Assembly: GCA_035771165.1 (NCBI GenBank)
Contig: JAWNZC010000179.1
Location: 2,802,001-2,866,000 of the forward strand
From: Paragorgia papillata
Lineage: Eukaryota > Cnidaria > Anthozoa > Scleralcyonacea > Coralliidae
Reading direction: 5' to 3'
DNA: 64,000 nucleotides
Both the position numbers and the translations under genes were made by a program. Below are positions 50,101 to 62,321 of this stretch, piece by piece (position 1 is the first letter of the stretch; each line of letters opens with the position of its first letter). The notes beneath the pieces are model-generated. The model saw only the letters and a program-made list of their open reading frames with translations. It was not told the origin of the DNA and did not search any database.

Positions 50101-50321
50101 GAGGGTCCTGAAGGGTAAAATGGGAACTGGGATTTGCTCATTTTTAGCGCTGGGAATGGGATTTTTTTAATTGTCACTGGGAATGGGAAAGAAAATTTTG
50201 AGGACGGGACTGGGATTTCAAGATATTTTTTTAATGGGAATGGAATTTCGTAACAAAATACGCTGGGAAAATGGGATCTGCACCCCCTCCTCCCCCCCCC
50301 CCCCCGCACTTCAGGACCCTC
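50101..50321. mobile_element. 221-bp MITE, GAGGGTCCTGAAG ends, with empty-site comparison
   Basis: GAGGGTCCTGAAG is mirrored by CTTCAGGACCCTC, with AATATT on both sides (50095-50100, 50322-50327). A homologous sequence without the element at 49430-49450 (GATTAAATATTCATTTCTTT) gives the empty site. The interior is a set of GGGAATGGGA repeats and ends in a C-run. Confidence 0.82.
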
Positions 50322-50624
50322 AATATTGATTTCTTTTGCATTTTCAGCATGATTTATTAATGAGATATTGATAATTTCAGTATTGAAACGTTGTTGACAA
50401 TGAAAAGCTTTAATTTTCTGCTCTTTTAACTGTCGTTTTGTTGTTTACGAACCGACGAACTAGTTCTTTACATCGTTTCAAGTTTTTGCATGGCGCGATT
50501 TATATATTAAATGTACACAATTTAAGAGCCGAAAGCTCAGAATTTAAATGAAACATGGTGAAACCCACAAATTGTGTACATTGAACTAGTTCTTTGTTGC
50601 TAGAAAATATACATCCTTTGTATA

Positions 50625-50785
50625 ATAAAACAATTATTGGACTCGGTCGGGTTGTCGCATAATATAAATAATTATCAAGGCCTCAGTTTGTTTAGCCGCT
50701 TCAGCCTTCGGCTAATACAAACCTCGGCTTTGATATAATTCTTGATATCATCATGCTCAACCGCGTCCAATAATTGTTAAATGTT
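50625..50785. mobile_element. Small foldback element, AACAATTATTGGACTCGG ends
   Basis: AACAATTATTGGACTCGG at the left is mirrored, imperfectly, by the right end CCGCGTCCAATAATTGTT. The centre pairs around AGCCTTCGGCT. Its AACAATTAT ends and symmetric centre resemble the hairpin units of the 13910-15470 palindrome. Confidence 0.65.
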
Positions 50786-51839
50786 ACTTTATACGGAATT
50801 TCGGGTACCCGAAGAAGTAACAAGAAAATCAACAATTTACTAAAAGCTTTGCCTCGAGACGTCAGTATTTTGTTACCTAATTAAAGTCTTTGGCACTTCA
50901 CAACTTTCGAGTGGTTGCATTTCGGTTTAGAATTTTGATTTGCTTAATCCCATTGAATTAATAAAAACAGAAATGCGTCAATGGAGTCACTCCCTATAAA
51001 GTATACTTCACAACTCTAAATCATAACAAGGGCGTTGCTTCTTCCTTAGCTTTACGCCCAATTTAGTCACGTTCGCGTTTAGACGGATTTTCGTCAACAA
51101 AATATCCGTCTTGTTCCTTTATATTCAAACATCGTATACCATAATGCTTTTTATTTAAAAGTTCGCGCGTTCTAGATTGCTTATTATCCCAACGTGCGTG
51201 CATTTTAATGGCGTAATCTTCCTTAATCTTTCTTATTCAAACGTTCGTGCACTCAAGTAATACCCCTCAAACATTCCCCCACTCTATATCCTTCTTACGC
51301 CAAAGTTCACGCCCTCTACTGGCCTATAGATTACTTCTTGTCCCAAACTGCGTGCACTCTATAGTACTTCTCATTCGCACGTTCGCTATTCAAATGTTCG
51401 CGCCCTCTATACTGGGCTATAGATTACTTCTTGTCCCAAACTGCGCGCACTCTATAGTACTTCTCATTCGCATGTTCGCTATTCAAAATTTCGCGCCCTC
51501 AATACTGGCTCTAGATTTGACTTCTTATCTCAAAAATGCGCACCTATAATACTTGTATCCAAAAATTCGCGCACTCGATGCTTTTTACTCAAACGTTCGC
51601 TTGTTCTACTGGCTATATGAGTATATACTGATTATTTCTTATATCCCGCTAAAACGCGCGCACTCGAATATTCGTATAAAAAAAATCCCTGTTTCTTATT
51701 CTAGATTACTTCTTATCCCAATGCGCGTGCACGGCTATACGCTGTAATCCTTCTCATTCAAAAGTTTGTGCACTCAAATAATAGAGAGCTTAAATATTAG
51801 GCGTTTTTGAGACACGGACGGTGACCGGAAGCACGGGTG

Positions 51840-52125
51840 GCGTGCGCTGTTAGGGCGCTGTCTCTCACCAATAGTTAAGCCCGGTTGGACGGGGTTAGTA
51901 CTTGGATGGGTGACCGCTTGGAAATGACCCCGTTGTCGAGCTTGGGACTCATGTGAGTAGAGTTTAGTTGGTCTCTCCTGTGCTTCGAGGGTTTTTCGCT
52001 GGGTTCTCCGGTTTACCTCCCTCCGTAAAACCAACACCTAGACCTTAGGAGGATAACCTTGTAAGGGACCTAGAGTCCTATTGTTACTTCTCCTGTACCA
52101 CTAGGTACAAATGTTGATAAGATAA
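51840..52125 (+). repeat. 5S rRNA-derived SINE with (GATAA)n tail
   Basis: GTCTCTCACCAATAGTTAAG then GGGGTTAGTACTTGGATGGG then TGACCGCTTGGAAATGACC matches the 3' half of 5S rRNA, including the internal-promoter region. It is followed by a TCTCCTGTGCTTCGAGGG body with GGTTCTCCGGTTTACCTCC, and the tail GATAAGATAAGATAAGG. It is the intact counterpart of the copy at 1900-3420. Confidence 0.85.
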
Positions 52126-52560
52126 GATAAGGAAGAACAGGAATACGATACAGAACTACTGAACCGCGTATTCTTTGAAAAGACTTTTTTACCCAAAACA
52201 AAGGCTATGAATAATCACATATCTAAACTGTTAGCTCACAAGCTTAAATTTCATCTTTATATAAAAATACAGATCGTTTATTTTATATTGTAATGTAATG
52301 AAATTATCCGCCTTAAAATACAAGTTTTCTACTTTAAAAGTATGTCTCATTGTAGTAAAACAACGATGACAGGCCTCAACGTTCTAGAAGTTCCCGTCGT
52401 CTCAAGAACGTGAAAATGCTCTCAATGATGTCTTGTGTAGAACGACGACGGCGTTCACTTTGCTCTTGGGATTTTAAATTGCTCATTATCATTGTTTTGA
52501 ATGAAAAATGCTATTGAATTCAATCGCCGTCCTTGGCTCTAAAACGCCTGTATGCTTAAA

Positions 52561-52732
52561 GCCTGGTTTCCATATAGCCGTAAGAGCCGGCGGCATGGCT
52601 GCGGCAAGGGGCGATGGCCCAATCATAGACAGTGTTGAATTAGACAGCAATAAAAAGCTGTATGCGATTGGACCATTGCCCCTTGCCGCAGCCATGCCGC
52701 CGGCTCTTACGGCTATATGGAAACCAGGCTTT
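52561..52732. mobile_element. 172-bp MITE, GCCTGGTTTCCATATAGCC ends
   Basis: GCCTGGTTTCCATATAGCCG...GGCGGCATGGCTGCGGCAAG folds on CTTGCCGCAGCCATGCCGCC...CGGCTATATGGAAACCAGGC. The stem is over 55 bp and nearly perfect. Flanks are TTAAA/TTTAG; a TTA duplication is possible. Confidence 0.87.
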
Positions 52733-53193
52733 AGCTCTCTAATACCCCTCAAACGTTCACGCACTCCAATGCTTCTTACTCCAAAGTTCGCGCCCTCTAC
52801 TAGCATATACATTACTTCTCATTCCAAAATACGAGCACTAGAAGATTCGTATCCGAAAGTTCCCGCATCATCTATGATACTCCTCATTCGAACGTTCGCA
52901 CTCTTACTCAAAAGTTCACGTCCGGTACTGACTCTAGATTACTTCTTATCTCAGAGTGTGCGCATGCACTCTAATGCCGTAATCATTCTTATTCAAATTC
53001 TACTGCTTCTTATTCAAAAGCTCGCGCACTCTACAACACCTCTCTGCTCACTCAAACGTTTGCGCACTCTAATGCTAAATCCTACTCAAAAGTTCGCACC
53101 CTCTGTCTCTAGATTACTTCTTGTCCCAGCACACTCGCATTTAAAATATTCGTATCCAAAAGTTCGCGCACCCTACTAGCTCTAGATTACTCG

Positions 53194-54464
53194 GGACAAC
53201 ATTGTTCATTGTTGACAACATTGTTGATTGTTGACAACATTGTTGATTGTTGACAACGTTGTTCATTACTGACATTGTTCATTGTTGACAACATTGTTCA
53301 TTGTTGATAACATTGTTCATTGTTGACAACGTTGTTCATTGTTGACAACATTGTTCATTGTTGACAACATTGTTCATTGTTGACAACATTGTTCATTGTT
53401 GACAACATTGTTCATGGTTGACAACATTGTTCATTACTGACATTGTTCATTGTTGACAACATTGTTCATTGTTGACAACATTGTTCATTGTTGACAACGT
53501 TGTTCATGGTTGACAACATTGTTCATGGTTGACAACATTGTTCATGGTTGACAACATTGTTCATTACTGACATTGTTCATTGTTGACAACATTGTTCATT
53601 GTTGATAACATTGTTCATTGTTGACAACATTGTTCATTGTTGACAACATTGTTCATTGTTGACAACATTGTTCATTGTTGACAACATTGTTCATTGTTGA
53701 CAACATTGTTCATTGTTGACAACATTGTTCATTGTTGACAACGTTGTTCATTACTGACATTGTTCATTGTCGACAACATTGTTCATGGTTGACAACATTG
53801 TTCATTGTTGACAACATTGTTTATGGTTGACAACGTTGTTCATTGTTGACAACATTGTTCATGGTTGACAACATTGTTCATTGTTGACAACGTTGTTCAT
53901 TACTGACATTGTTCATGGTTGACAACATTGTTCATGGTTGACAACATTGTTCATGGTTGACAACATTGTTCATTGTTGACAACGTTGTTCATTGTTGACA
54001 ACGTTGTTCATTACTGACATTGTTCATTGTTGACAACATTGTTCATTGTTGATAACATTGTTCATTGTTGACAACATTGTTCACTGTCGACAACATTGTT
54101 CATTGTTGACACTATTGTTCATTGTTGACAACATTGTTCATTGTTGACATTGTTCATTGTTGACAACATTGTTCATTGTTGACATTGTTCATTGTTGACA
54201 ACATTGTTCATTGTTGACAACATTGTCATTGTCGACAACATTGTTCATGGTTGACAACATTGTTCATTGTTGACAACATTGTTCATTGTTGACAACATTG
54301 TTCATTGTTGACATTGTTCATTGTTGACAACATTGTCATTGTCGACAACATTGTTCATTGTCGACAACATTGTTCATTGTTGACAACATTGTTCATTGTT
54401 GACAACATTGTTCATTGTTGACATTGTTCATTGTTGACACTATTGTTCATTGTTGACAACGTTG
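53194..54464. repeat. 20-bp satellite array (TTGTTGACAACATTGTTCAT)
   Basis: About 60 copies over 1.27 kb. Variants are ACAACGTTG for ACAACATTG, TTCATGG for TTCATTG, and shorter units (TTCATTACTGACATTG or lacking ACAACATTG) that break the 20-bp phase at irregular intervals. It is unrelated in sequence to the NDOR1-intron satellite but has the same unit length. Confidence 0.95.
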
Positions 54465-54572
54465 CTCTAGCTTGTTCACAAGCTGCTGTGTAAAGTTTTT
54501 TCGTTTGCTGCTGTGTGTTTTAACACTTTGACTGTCAGTGATCTTCTCCGTGACCAGTAAAATCATCCGACA

Positions 54573-55215
54573 TTAAAGTGCTTATGAAGTGAAAATTAAG
54601 TCTCATTTGAAAGGACACTTAAAATGACAAAGTAACATCTTTTGCAATTTTTCGTCTCCTCGCTTCGTTGTTGAGATATTTCAAGTTGTTTGACATGCAA
54701 ATTAAACATTTAATAATAGCAACAATATACTGGAAGTTACTGTCGCAAGTGAAGTGCTGCCTCAAATCACTCCATCCAAGTTTGCCCACTCTACCCAAGT
54801 TTGCTCACTCCACCCAAGTTTGCCCACTCCACCCAAGTTTGCCCACTCCACCCACCTATTCCCAATAAGAGCCCACAGAATTGTCTGTGAACTGACTAGA
54901 AAATCAAAAAAATTAATATTAATTACAATAGACAGAGTATTTACACATTTATTTTTTAATTATAAGATTTTAAACTACAAATTACTATAACTTATCTCTT
55001 GACGATATTGGGCAACTTTCCTCCCGGAAGGTTGTGGGGTAGGGATAGTAATTTCTTTAATATTCAGGATTATCCTGAATTCTAGACCATTTCACAATTC
55101 AGGATAATCCTGAATTCTAGATGAGATTTTTGCCTATCAAACAACCTGAAATATCTCAAGAACGAAGCAAGGAAACGAAAAACCACAAAAATGTTACTTT
55201 GTAATTTTAAGCATA
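54573..55215. mobile_element. Foldback element of the TTTGAAAG...GAGATATTTCA family
   Basis: From TTAAAGTGCTTATGAAGTGA, the left arm has CTCATTTGAAAGGACACTTA, TTTTTCGTCTCCTCGCTTCG and TTGAGATATTTCAAGTTGTT. The right arm repeats these inverted (AACAACCTGAAATATCTCAA, AACGAAGCAAGGAAACG). An 18-19-bp tandem repeat (CCAAGTTTGCCCACTCCA, 54776-54855) and an inverted pair ATTCAGGATAATCCTGAATT lie between. Confidence 0.72.
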
Positions 55216-55459
55216 GGCGTACGGGCAATTATTTCCAGGGGCGGCGTCAAACCATTTGCCCAAAAAAAAGTCACGCAAGTTGCCCACATTTTTACGAAAC
55301 AATCGAAAACAAACGATGGTCATACGATGCACTATAAACACGCTGAAAAACATGTTGCCTAGCACGTGACTCAAATCTACTGATTTTATTCTCAAGTGCG
55401 ACCTCGCGGTTTTCGATACAACTCATACAAGTTTTAATTTAATAATTTTTGAAAGTTCA

Positions 55460-56837
55460 TTAAAGGTGAAGTAATACGAGCAACAAATTGCTGCAACATT
55501 GTTGTATTGCAAGTTGAATAGCGTTGCATGTATTATACCACACACCTCAAACATTGTCACGCAACAATGATTTTGTTGCAAGTTGAAACAGCATGTTGCA
55601 GCCAGTGAACTCGATGTAAGTTAAAATCTGATACCTGGAACGCTAACGAAGATCCAAAAAGTGAGGCAAAAATTTCCAGGCCCCTGCGCGGTTTCCAGGT
55701 AGGATTCAGTCTCCCACAAAATATTTTTTACACGGCCGCCCGTCTTGAACGAACTGCGAAGGCTCGAAAAGGTTTGAAAAAATTATTTATCAAATTATTA
55801 AACGTGCATTTAATGGTTTCCCATTGTTGTGCAGTGCTTTTGTTGTTTTATTTACTGTATAGCAGTCCGAAATTATACAGTAAATTAAGCTCGGGTCTCG
55901 GGATGAAAATAGGCTGAGAAAAGTCAGAAAACAGACGTCCTTTTGCTGGCTAGGATGAAAACAGCCAGCTGAAAAGGTGAGAACAAGAGTGAGAAAGCTA
56001 TTCTTGTACGAGTTTGAAGACGTATTGATACTTGATCATATCCAATGTCATTTTCTTATTTCTGCTCCTTTAATTCTTTGTTCGAATGTGTTAAACGGCA
56101 TTATGATCTTTTAAGAAATAACTGACAACTAGATTGTTTATTTTTCGCGTTTACTCATGGCTAGTTGTTGTTTTCGGTACGAATGCGGAATGCTTTTTAA
56201 ACGACACTGATGAAACTGGTACTAACCTAAACGGCATATTCTATAATAAGTTTGTGTTGATTTTTTGTATCCTCTTCGGAGTGACGAAACTCTAATATAT
56301 ATGGTTTATAATATAACGAAAATTTGATTTAATTTCTTCACTGACAAACTTCGTGCACGTTTTGTAAAGACAATGACCCTTACTATAGCAACAAATAAAC
56401 AATTACTGCATAATTAGTTCGGCAGTATAGCACAACCAATTAAAATTTAAAATGTACGTTTAGCAAAGCGTGATAAAATGGTTCAATAAATAATTTTTCA
56501 AACCTTTTTGAGCCTTCGCGGTTCGCTCAAGACCGGCGGCTGTGTAAAAAAACATTTTGTGGGAGACTAAAATCTACCTGCAAACCGCGCAAGGGCCTGG
56601 AACTTTTTGACTCACTTTTTGCCCCACGAATGACTGGACGTTAGCGTTCCAGGTATCAGATTTTAACTTACATCGAGTTCACTGGTTGCAGCAAGTAGAA
56701 CTAGAGTCTACTTTTTTCAACTTTAAACAAAATCATTGTTGCGTGACAATGTTTAAGGTGGGGGTAATACGTGCAACAACGCAACAATGTTGCATTGCAA
56801 GTTGAAGAAAAATGTCGCCCGTATTACCTCACCTTAA
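55460..56837. mobile_element. 1.4-kb TTAA-flanked foldback element
   Basis: TTAAAGGTGAAGTAATACG at the left matches CGTATTACCTCACCTTAA at the right. About 330 bp of each arm align inversely, including GTTGCAGCCAGTGAACTCG, TACCTGGAACGCTAACG and GGTTTGAAAAAATTATTTAT. The arms have drifted with several indels, so it is older than the 13910 palindrome. No ORF of note. Confidence 0.82.
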
Positions 56838-56891
56838 GTGCCGTGCATGGGGGGCAGCCCCCCCCCCCCCCCAGGCCATATGCTTATGATT

Positions 56892-57221
56892 TTAAAGTGC
56901 CTATGTCATCCTCAGGGACTTTACATATTTATACTAATTGGAACATTCTGAGAAGATTTGTAATATATCTACTCAGGCGAACATTTCATCTTCATGGATT
57001 TTTTTACCGTTAAAGTTGACGGAAGTGACGTCAAAAGAGGAATCTGTAAAGTGGTTTTCATATAGACAAATTCCTCTTTCGACGTCACTTCCGTCAAATT
57101 TAACGGCAAAACAATCCATGAAGATGACATTTTCGCCTGAGAAGATATGTTACAAATCTTCTCAGAATGTTCCAATTAGTATAAATATGTAAAGTCCCTG
57201 ACGATGACATAGGCACTTTAA
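56892..57221. mobile_element. 330-bp TTAA-flanked palindromic MITE
   Basis: TTAAAGTGCCTATGTCATC is mirrored by GATGACATAGGCACTTTAA. The stem of about 150 bp includes GAACATTCTGAGAAGATTTG and GACGGAAGTGACGTC. It is inserted in a relative of the 54573 family, whose end (TCTTTCAAATAAGACAGACT to TAGGCAGTTTAA) continues at 57222-57271. Confidence 0.85.
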
Positions 57222-57742
57222 GTATTCTTTCAAATAAGACAGACTTAATTTCCGCTTCATAGGCAGTTTAAGCAGACAAAAATACCAAAGTCACGTCATA
57301 TACGTCTTTATAGAACGATGTTTAGAAGTCCAAAGGTTGACTCAAATTCTTCCTATTTTGAGGAAACGAGAGTTGGTCGAAGTCTGATGTACGCGTTCAG
57401 AGGAATTCCAACATTCTTTATCGTTCCTTTTGTTTTTTTTGGTATATACGTGCATTCCATGCCGGCTATAAGAGTATCCAGGATACGCTGACGACACTAA
57501 CCAGGAAAGTGAACATTCCATAAAACGTATTGGAAAGTTTGAATGCGTAACGTTCTTGCACGATCTGTAAGAAACACACCGTGCTGTTAGATGGCGTGTG
57601 TGCTGTTAGAATTAGGAATCTGACCACAAGATTCTCCGTGTAGAAGAAATGAAGACAATTGCTTGATTACGATCATTATCCTTATTTTATGAAAAGATTT
57701 TTGCATAATTCCGGTACGAGTGCAATCCATTGAACTATAAGA

Positions 57743-58242
57743 AGACTGGAACGATAACTCAGGGGGGGATTTTGAAGCCAGTGCCAGTCCCTTTGCAGGT
57801 AGCTCCCGTGCTTCAAGTTACTTAATTTTCATCCTGCCATATATTTTATTTGGGACGATAACAAATTACTCCAAAACAACGGATTGAAATACATTGTTTT
57901 ATACGTATGTTTTTAGAAATAGCATTGACTTCAATTTGATGTATAGTATAAGTTTCCTCGTTATTTTAAACTTTTTAAAATGTAGTAAATGTTCGACCAT
58001 ATTTCGCTGAGAAATAACACTAAGAAACTTGTTGTAGTTCGTAGGTTACAAAATGGCAGTTGTTTTTATATTTTTTAATTATTTCCCTTTTAGCTAAAGT
58101 CTTGAAGTTTCTAGACCAAATAGCATTTTTCAATAGCTTCAGTTTCATATACAGCCCATAACATTTAAAGATTTTTGGCTTCATCCATTCATAGGGCCTG
58201 ACTTATGGAGTTAGCGTTCCAGTTTACTTTAGAGTTCAATGG
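57743..58242. repeat. Interspersed repeat, copy 2 (copy 1 at 6338-6834)
   Basis: Same order and orientation as copy 1. It contains additional sequence around 58095-58140 (GCTAAAGTCTTGAAGTTTCT) absent from copy 1. Confidence 0.75.
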
Positions 58243-58679
58243 TGCAATCAGGCATTTTATTCGTTCATTCATGAGTGTAGGTCTCGTGAGCTAGCCTGGT
58301 TAGCGGGATGACTCGTTTCCTCCTTAAGGGATGAAATAACCCAAGGGCGAAGCCCGAGGAATACCCCGATTTGTGGAATACCCCGAGCGAAGGGTCTATA
58401 ATTGATATATTATACCGAAACATATTAATCTTTCAAAAAAAAACCTTAAATAATTTAAAAAAAATTAGCTTAACTTTTGTCATCTTTTCATTGTCTGTTT
58501 CCATTCTGTTGATATTAAGTGTCGTCTCAAGGCTTCTGGATGCCTTCTTCGTTGCTTTCTTTGTATTCTCTGAATTCTTATTAATTGACTGGTCACGTAG
58601 TACAAATCAAGCTTTCTGACTGGACAATTTACAGTTGAGGTATAAGTAAGAGTAGTATAGCAGGATTCGATACTCGGAG

Positions 58680-59694
58680 TACAGTGCTTTCAAAATAAGG
58701 CAGCGGCCGGCGGAGCTCCGGCGGTTGCCACGAGGTTTACCACCGGCTACTTTTCTTTCAAATATCAAAATATCTGCTCTGCACCTTTCTCTCTACTTTA
58801 AGCATCAAAATAAAGTTATTCTCTTGTCTATTTTTATTCCTTTTTTGAAAACAATCGATGTTAATTTGTATTCGTTCAAAAATATTGACTTTGTCCATCT
58901 TGAAACGAAATGTATCCGTTATGGTTCTCGGTCCTCGTTTTTTTTTATGCATAATAATTTGATTACTCAGAAGTTTCAAAATGAACTACAATCATGGCCA
59001 AAAGTGGTGGGCCACTGACGATACTTTTTGGTATGAATTTGAACACCCCCCTTTCCCCCCTGCAATGTTGTGATTTGTGTAATTTCGCTCATGTTTCATA
59101 TGGCAACATGTCACACATTTAACATGGTAATGTGAAGAACATGAAACATGATGAAATAATAGTGCAACGCCAAAATATTTGCCTCTCGGCTGCGCAACTT
59201 ACTATCAAGTCATATTTATAGTTGTAGCAAATTTTATGTGAAAGTGAATGTAGCAATAATATTTTTCACCACATTGTATTCTATTATGTTTTCCTGTCTT
59301 AAACACTCAACATTGCACGGGGGAGGGGGGGGGGGGGGGGGGGGCTATAAGATAGTAAAACTAAAGTTGCAATAATGAAATAACGAGTTAACAAAACAAA
59401 TATAAACACAGCGCCATTTACGGACTGTGTCCCGAAAACTTTTGTCCATGATTGTAGCTAAAGATCAGTTTATTTGTATTGAATGCTTTAACTGTTCAGT
59501 GTTAACTTAACTTATAAGACTGAGAATTTGTAAAATTTGATAAAATCCGGTATAAAAAATGTCTGAGCAGTTGTTCTTTATTACAATATATTAGAATGGC
59601 TTTAGTTGTGGTTTAAAGAAAAAAACTCCCCGTTCACCTCACAGCCGCCTACTTTCTCATCGCAACCGCCTACTTGAAATAATTCTGAAAGCCC
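58680..59694. mobile_element. Inverted-repeat element with nested MITE
   Basis: GTGCTTTCAAAATAAGGCAGCGG...GGCGGTTGCC at the left and GGCGGCTGTG-type sequence, AATTCTGAAAGCCC, inverted at the right. The interior is largely filled by the element at 58989-59457. Confidence 0.55.
58989..59457. mobile_element. 469-bp element, TACAATCATGGNCAAAAG ends
   Basis: CTACAATCATGGCCAAAAGT at the left and ACTTTTGTCCATGATTGTAG at the right. TA-bounded ends of this form suggest Tc1/mariner. It contains a 24-G run near 59320 and no transposase frame. Confidence 0.7.
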
Positions 59695-59837
59695 TGGGAG
59701 TAGCACCTATAATATCATTATTCTCCACGCTGTCCCACAATAGTTATTGCAACAACATGAGATACATATAAGAAAGTAGACCTGAGTTTCAAAATATCAA
59801 ATATATAAGTACCATCATTCCACAACCTGTTCCCAAC

Positions 59838-59910
59838 TTAGCTCAGCCGGTAGAGCGTCAGACTAGTAAACCGAAGGAAGGTCTCAAGTTCGAATGTAGA
59901 GTTTGTGGAG
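59838..59910 (+). repeat. tRNA-like sequence (SINE head or tRNA pseudogene)
   Basis: TTAGCTCAGCCGGTAGAGCG (A box) and CAAGTTCGAATG (B box) frame ACTAGTAAACC, which resembles a threonine anticodon arm. A GAAGG duplication and an unpaired acceptor stem argue against a functional tRNA. Confidence 0.6.
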
Positions 59911-60102
59911 GATGTAGAGTAGAGTTTCTCTACTTAACCTGTATGTCAGTCGGAGTAACACTTAATATCATTACTTTTCGTTGGTTTTCGCTGAATGATT
60001 TCAAGGCATTTACAAGCTTCCCCAAACTGAAATTTATAGCGCCACGAACATTCATATTTGCTGTGTCAATCTCGTTTATTGGTACCCAAGAACCTTCCGC
60101 GC

Positions 60103-60570
60103 TTAAAGGGGATTGGCAACAAAAATTATGTTTGTCTAATTTGAAAGAACTCATAAAATTGTAATAGAAGATCCTTTACAACTTTTTCGTATCTTTCTGC
60201 GTTTTCAAGATATTTCAATTTGTTTGATATGTAAATGAGATGGTCTCTGACGACAGGAGTGGGGTAAAATATTTTCATACAGAGCAAAATCACTTACATA
60301 TCTAACATGAAATGTTCAGCGTCGCAAGGAGTTTTTATGTGCACAGTTTCAAATGATTTCGCTGAACAAACTTAGAAATATAACTGGTTTTGCTACATGT
60401 GAAAATATTTTACCCCACACCTGACGTCAGAGACCTTCTCATTTACATATTAAACAAATTGAAATATCTTGAAAACGAAGAGAAATACGAAAAAGTTGTA
60501 AAGGATGTTCTACTACAATTTTATGAGTTCTTTCAAATTAGACAAACTTAATTTTTGTTGACGCATGGGC
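60103..60570. mobile_element. Foldback element of the TTTGAAAG...GATATTTCAA family
   Basis: GTCTAATTTGAAAGAACTCATAAAATT, CCTTTACAACTTTTTCGTA and TTTTCAAGATATTTCAATTTG on the left recur inverted on the right, down to AATTAGACAAACTTAATTTT. A TTAA lies at the left end (60103). Same layout as 54573 and 62985. Confidence 0.8.
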
Positions 60571-61599
60571 GTTTTATTGGCTAAAATACTGACACACTCG
60601 TGATACGCTCCGACCAAAATACAGGTCGGAAAAAATAGCGAAACAGCTTAGAAAAGTACGCCACCACCCTCCCCCAAAGAAAAACGGGCTTTGGGAAAGT
60701 CCAGACCTCGGTGAATGGGACAATTTATATTGCTCATTATAAATTCACAAGAATGTATGTGTTTACATCCTTGGTTTGTATATGAGTACATCCCCGTAAA
60801 TTTATACAAGGAATCCAACCCAACCCTTTTGTTCTTTATAGAGCTATCAAATAACGCATCATACCTCTTTGTGTACAGGAAACTCACTGAGAGAACGTAA
60901 CTGTCGTTGTTCCACAGGTGAATCAGAACGCACTTTGCTGGTTGTATCGCCTGAAGACGTGAATATAATCTTTGTTTTATTCGATAGCTCGATATTGCGA
61001 ACACTGCCAAAGAAGTCGGTTACCACTACCTTCGAGACGCAAAAGTTTAAAAAGAAATCCAAAAATTAGACAAAAAGTAGAGCGAAGTAGCAGGTTGGTA
61101 ACTAAAGTACGCAAGGCTTGAAGTGATGCCTTATCAGTTAGGGCATAATTGTACAATACTATTTGGAGATGTAACCACGTGTAGTGCAGAGAAATATAGT
61201 TCAAACATTCCTATATTCGTATATATTTAAATATAAGTGCTATATACGTACTTACATTCCTATATTCCAATACTACAATATTCTAGCATATACCTCGCAG
61301 GTGAATAGTGCTTTTCACGCAATCTGATTAGTTCTTCTAGCTCGGGATATCCTGCACTATTCACCTGCAGGCAAAACAAAATGGCGGCCAGTTTTGTTTT
61401 GTTTACCGAAGCAGGAGATTTTGTTGATAAACAAGGCTGATGTTGTAGAATAGCGAGAAAAGTCAACAAAATTAAGTAGAAGAGTGTCCACAGGTATGTT
61501 TTTTTACTGTTTTGTCGACAAATATGGAATACGCCAAGTTGCTAGCGGACGTGTCTCGTATGAAAATCCCGAAAATCTTACGAATATTAAAAAGGATTA

Positions 61600-61870
61600 C
61601 CATTCATATATATATATATATATATATAACTGATGAGCTGTAGTACAGCAGTATATATAACTATATCACTGATGAGCTGTAGTACAGCGAAACACGTGTC
61701 TGTAGATTGAACTATATATATATATATATGAGTAAAATTTGTTCTCAAGCTTTTATACTCAGAAAAATGTCTGAGTATCCCTGACGGGATTCGAACCCGC
61801 GACCAAGCTACAAATATTTATTACACCAAGCTACAAATTTCACTTTAACATATATATATATATTCCTATG

Positions 61871-61934
<64 letters not shown>

Positions 61935-62056
61935 CTATGCATTCTATATATATTCCTATGCATTATATATATATATATATATATATAACACGTGTCTGTA
62001 GATTGAACTATATATATATATATATATTCCTATGCATTCTATATATATTCCTATGC

Positions 62057-62129
<73 letters not shown>

Positions 62130-62130
62130 T
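61600..62130. repeat. AT-microsatellite cluster with repeated short segments
   Basis: Several (AT)n tracts alternate with ATTCCTATGCATTCTATATA (four copies) and ACACGTGTCTGTAGATTGAAC (two copies). A tRNA-like GGGATTCGAACCCGC (minus) lies at 61788-61802. ORFs here are repeat artefacts. Confidence 0.8.
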
Positions 62131-62321
62131 TAATATTTATAAACAAAGTCGGAGTGCTTTATTGTACAATTAGCAATTAGGATACTGAACAAAACCGCTG
62201 ATCTCGAAAGAAGACTGTGCCCAGAATTTGCCATCTTCGTACTGATCTATCTACACAATTGCTGATAGGCTCCATTAGCAAGGGACCAAATAGCTTCATT
62301 TTCTGACCCTGATAAACAATG

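Larger units (their letters stand above)
51140..53190. repeat. Degenerate tandem repeat region
   Basis: Recurring blocks of the form AAAGTTCGCGC, CCCTCTACTGGCTCTAGATT, ACTTCTTATCCCA and GCGCACTCTAATGCTTCTT follow one another in varying order with roughly 70-120 bp spacing. A 5S SINE (51840-52125) and a MITE (52561-52732) interrupt it. The 100- and 223-codon ORFs across it are repeat artefacts. Confidence 0.75.

Noticed and set aside
52508..53179. 223-codon ORF
   Set aside because: It spans a palindromic MITE and degenerate tandem repeats; the two halves of the MITE are translated as mirror segments, and no domain is seen.
59838..59910. Functional tRNA-Thr gene
   Set aside because: Good A and B boxes, but the acceptor stem does not pair and there is a duplicated GAAGG in the anticodon-to-T-arm region; it is treated as a SINE head or pseudogene.
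61260..61469. 69-codon minus-strand ORF with PELEELIRLREKHYSPARYM
   Set aside because: It looked protein-like over 20 residues, but part of it forms an inverted repeat (GCAGGTGAATAGTGC and its inverse) and I cannot assign a family or splice sites.
61868..62173. Ile-Tyr repeat ORF
   Set aside because: Translation of the (AT)n microsatellites.
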